Shown here: in pieces, positions 61,952 to 64,000 of the stretch
Numbering within the stretch: the first letter of the stretch is position 1
How the letters are laid out: every line of letters begins with the position of its first letter
NCBI RefSeq assembly: GCF_003534205.1
Contig: NZ_CP011102.1
Span: forward strand, 880,036-944,035
Reading direction: 5' to 3'
DNA length: 64,000 bases
Source of the DNA: Listeria weihenstephanensis
GTDB taxonomy: Bacteria; Bacillota; Bacilli; Lactobacillales; Listeriaceae
The notes under the pieces: generated by a model
What the model saw: only the letters and a program-made list of their open reading frames with translations
What the model was told of the DNA's origin: nothing
The model's database searches: none
Translations under genes and position numbers: made by a program

Positions 61952-62254
61952 ATGGAGCAATTGAAACAAATAGTACATGAATTCTTAGCTGAACGCGGTT
62001 GGGAAGAGCAATATAAGATGCCAAAAGACTTGGCGTTGTCCCTCACACTAGAGGCAAGTGAGTTACTCGAATGTTTCCAATGGAAGACAGATAATGAGGC
62101 GTTGTCAGAGAATAAGGCGGAAATTTTAGAGGAGTTGGCAGATGTTTTTATCTATGCAACCCAGATGGCGGTAGCAATGGATGTCAACATAGATGAGATT
62201 GTAAAAGCAAAGCTAGTAAAAAATGCTACAAAGTATCCAGCGAAGAGTACCTGA
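61952..62254 (+). CDS. MazG-like nucleotide pyrophosphohydrolase
   Basis: 100 residues, all helical. SLTLEASELLECFQWK and EILEELADVFIYATQMA carry the EExxE and ExxD metal-binding positions of the MazG/RS21-C6 family, which hydrolyses non-canonical or excess NTPs. GGGGTG precedes the ATG. A short terminator overlaps the stop codon. Confidence 0.85.
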   Translation: MEQLKQIVHEFLAERGWEEQYKMPKDLALSLTLEASELLECFQWKTDNEALSENKAEILEELADVFIYATQMAVAMDVNIDEIVKAKLVKNATKYPAKST

Positions 62255-62272
62255 CTTCAATGGGTACTTTTT
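62246..62272 (+). terminator. Terminator overlapping the MazG-like stop codon
   Basis: AGTACC and GGTACT form a 6-bp stem, then TTTTT. Confidence 0.7.
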
Positions 62273-62414
62273 GTCATGCATTCTTACAATTATTTTGGAT
62301 TGTTCACGGTTTCGTCATGGATTATATTTTTTAGACCTGATATACTAGAAGAGGATAGCTATAAACGATGAGGCGAATCTGAAAATCAACATTTAGGAAA
62401 GTGGGAAAAGGAAT

Positions 62415-63428
62415 ATGGGGAAAGTAACAATTGGTATTGATATTGGCACGGCTAATATTAGTATCTACTCAGACTTGGAAAAAATGATTTTTCATGAGCC
62501 AACAGTTTTAGCATATGATACGAAAAAAAATAAAGTTCTAGAAATTGGTCATGAAGCGAAAGAGCTGGCAGAGAAGACACCGGGTTCGATCGCGGTTATT
62601 AGCCCCCTACAAGGCGGTATTATCGTCGATTTTGAGATGACATTGCGATTAATGAAGAAAGTTGAAGGTCGTGTGAGTGCGGTCACTGGGAAGCGTTTTA
62701 AACAGATGGATTTGATTGTCGCGTTACTTCCTGGAGCTACTAATATTGAACGTCAAGCGATTGGAGACATCTTGTTTTCACTGGGAGTTAAGTCGCTTTA
62801 TTTTATAGAAGGATCGCTCGCAGCAACGATGGGCGCGGGACTGCCGTTTGAGAAACCTATTGCAAACGTGATTGTAGACATCGGTGCAGGCAAAATTACA
62901 ACATCGCTGGTTTCCTATGGTGGCATCGTTACGAGTGCAACGCTACGCAAATCAGGTCATGAACTCGATCGAGATATCGCGCAACTTATACGAAATAAGT
63001 ATAACGTTCTGATTGGTTTAGAAACAGCGGAACAAGTGAAATGGCAACTTCATTGTGATACGTCTATTGACAGCACTGTAATTGAAATTGAAGGACGCGA
63101 TTTGGTGACTGGTTTTCCGATTACAATTAAAGTCCCGGCGACTGAATTTCAAGCAGAAATTGATGAATTCTTGAAACGAATTTTGAGTGTGATACAATCG
63201 ACACTAGAAACGAGTCCACCAGAACTAAGCGGAAACATCCGTGCAAGTGGTGTCACACTTACTGGTGGTGGTGCACTACTAGAAGGCCTTGCAGATTGGA
63301 TACACAGTCAAATTATGGTACCTGTTCATATGGCGCCAGCGCCGTTCGAGTCCGTAGCACTTGGAACGAGCATGGCAGTGGAACATTTAGATCGATTGAT
63401 AAATGTTGAAAAAGTAACGGCACGATAA
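62415..63428 (+). CDS. MreB-family rod-shape protein (divergent paralogue)
   Basis: 337-residue bacterial actin. GIDIGTANISIYS is the phosphate-1 loop, SPLQGGIIVDFEMT the connect region, IVDIGAGKITTSLVS phosphate 2 and LTGGGALLEGLADW the adenosine loop. It is less conserved than MreB or Mbl and lies alone, without mreCD, so it is probably the MreBH-like copy. It would guide lateral wall synthesis at the membrane. Confidence 0.87.
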   Translation: MGKVTIGIDIGTANISIYSDLEKMIFHEPTVLAYDTKKNKVLEIGHEAKELAEKTPGSIAVISPLQGGIIVDFEMTLRLMKKVEGRVSAVTGKRFKQMDLIVALLPGATNIERQAIGDILFSLGVKSLYFIEGSLAATMGAGLPFEKPIANVIVDIGAGKITTSLVSYGGIVTSATLRKSGHELDRDIAQLIRNKYNVLIGLETAEQVKWQLHCDTSIDSTVIEIEGRDLVTGFPITIKVPATEFQAEIDEFLKRILSVIQSTLETSPPELSGNIRASGVTLTGGGALLEGLADWIHSQIMVPVHMAPAPFESVALGTSMAVEHLDRLINVEKVTAR

Positions 63429-63446
63429 AAAGGGATTTAAACATAA

Positions 63447-63490
63447 GAAAAACCGGAAGATTTTTATACAATCTTTCGGTTTTTCTTTTT
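63447..63490 (+). terminator. Terminator of the mreB-like gene
   Basis: GAAAAACCGGAAGAT (63447-63461) pairs with ATCTTTCGGTTTTTC (63471-63485, one G-T), then TTTTT. Confidence 0.85.
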
Positions 63491-63511
63491 CAGATATACA
63501 GTTGTTATTTT

Positions 63512-64000
63512 GGCTCTTTGTCAATTGTTGGGGTGAAATATCGAGGTACAAGCTAGGGAAATAGTGGCTTGTACCTCTTTTTAGCCTACAGAAATGTCAA
63601 AATTTTTGATAAAGTGCTGGGCAAGTATTTTGGCGCGGAACCGTGAAAAGTTTTGATAGCCATAAGAAGTACGCTTGATGACCTTGGTTCGGTTGTTAAT
63701 TCCTTCTACGAAACCATTGGACAGATGTGGGTAAATGAAGGCATTGATGATTTCTGTTTCCCAGCGTCGGAAAGTACCGATAGCTTTTATGAATTCTGGA
63801 AGCTGTTTGTCTTGTACGAGTTGATAGAAATCGTGTAAGGATTGACGAACGTCGCGGCGTTCTTGTGCTTTATTGGCATCAAACCAAGCCTGATAGGCTT
63901 CCTTGATGGTGTAGGCGGTTTGTAGATCAGGGTGCAAGCTTAAGTAACGGCGAATGATGCTTTTTTGCGCTGTATCCAGCTTATGAGATCGCTTGAAAAG
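63512..64000 (-). mobile_element. ISL3-family insertion sequence, right end, cut by window edge
   Basis: GGCTCTTTGTCAATTGTTGG at 63512 looks like an ISL3 terminal inverted repeat. The transposase reads inward from outside the window, so the other end and the target duplication cannot be checked. Confidence 0.75.
63581..64000 (-). CDS. ISL3-family transposase, C-terminal part
   Basis: 140 visible residues; the frame is open to the edge, so the start lies beyond 64000. NGFVEGINNRTKVIKRTSYGY and FSRFRAKIL are the C-terminal ISL3 DDE signature (the Glu of the DDE triad is in FVEG). No frameshift seen in the visible part, so it may be intact. Confidence 0.85.
   Translation of the reverse strand, partial: LFKRSHKLDTAQKSIIRRYLSLHPDLQTAYTIKEAYQAWFDANKAQERRDVRQSLHDFYQLVQDKQLPEFIKAIGTFRRWETEIINAFIYPHLSNGFVEGINNRTKVIKRTSYGYQNFSRFRAKILAQHFIKNFDISVG

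Overview
The window looks like the chromosome of a low-GC Gram-positive bacterium of the family Listeriaceae, most likely a Listeria sensu lato species. I base this on gene content and order recalled from Listeria, not on a database search. The block pdxR-pdxST-pta-feoAB-nitroreductase-manA-hemQ-AnrAB-type ABC transporter, and the nrdA-nrdB-flavodoxin-thioredoxin cluster, match arrangements I know from L. monocytogenes (around lmo2100-lmo2115 and lmo2152-lmo2155). A complete mtlA-mtlR-mtlF-mtlD operon predicts mannitol fermentation, which L. monocytogenes lacks and several sensu lato species have. No rRNA, tRNA or CRISPR array was seen.

Layout. 1-11 kb: the end of a P-type cation ATPase overlapping an L-lactate dehydrogenase gene, an AI-2E-family permease, cardiolipin synthase, a YjeM-like amino-acid permease, and a PhzF-family enzyme behind a perfect 26-bp palindrome. 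11-25 kb: an MFS carrier, a Crp/Fnr regulator divergent from a small Fis-type DNA-binding protein, a two-domain VOC dioxygenase with its own operator-like repeat, a CorA transporter followed by two GntR regulators, a DUF975 membrane protein, a metallophosphoesterase convergent with a previously uncalled 59-residue basic protein, a luciferase-like monooxygenase, a structured non-coding stretch, an LCP wall-ligase, pyridoxine kinase and a HAD phosphatase. 25-30 kb: small housekeeping genes, then an AT-rich two-gene cassette (thiamine-diphosphate enzyme plus MEKHLA/PAS protein) bracketed by 76-bp direct repeats that each contain a terminator.

30-45 kb: frataxin-like iron chaperone, BceAB/AnrAB-type peptide-resistance transporter, an 800-bp non-coding region built of two kinds of tandem repeat, then hemQ, manA, nitroreductase, the Fur-boxed feoAB operon, a pseudouridine synthase, pta, and the vitamin B6 genes pdxST with the divergent MocR regulator pdxR. 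A second copy of the composite repeat lies between pdxS and pdxR. 45-64 kb: a 1423-residue secreted M60-type metallopeptidase with six tandem C-terminal modules, two YxeA proteins, a MATE exporter, the aerobic ribonucleotide reductase operon behind a pair of NrdR-like boxes, the mannitol operon behind an inverted repeat, a MazG-like protein, an MreB paralogue, and the edge of an ISL3-family insertion sequence running off the right end.

Themes that tie genes together: vitamin B6 (pdxK, pdxST, pdxR), iron and haem (feoAB, Fra, HemQ), dNTP supply (nrdAB with flavodoxin and thioredoxin), and envelope functions (cardiolipin synthase, LCP, AnrAB-like, M60 protein, MreB-like). The least explained items are the composite structured repeat (33.4-34.1 kb and 43.2-43.4 kb) and the repeat-flanked thiamine-diphosphate/MEKHLA cassette.
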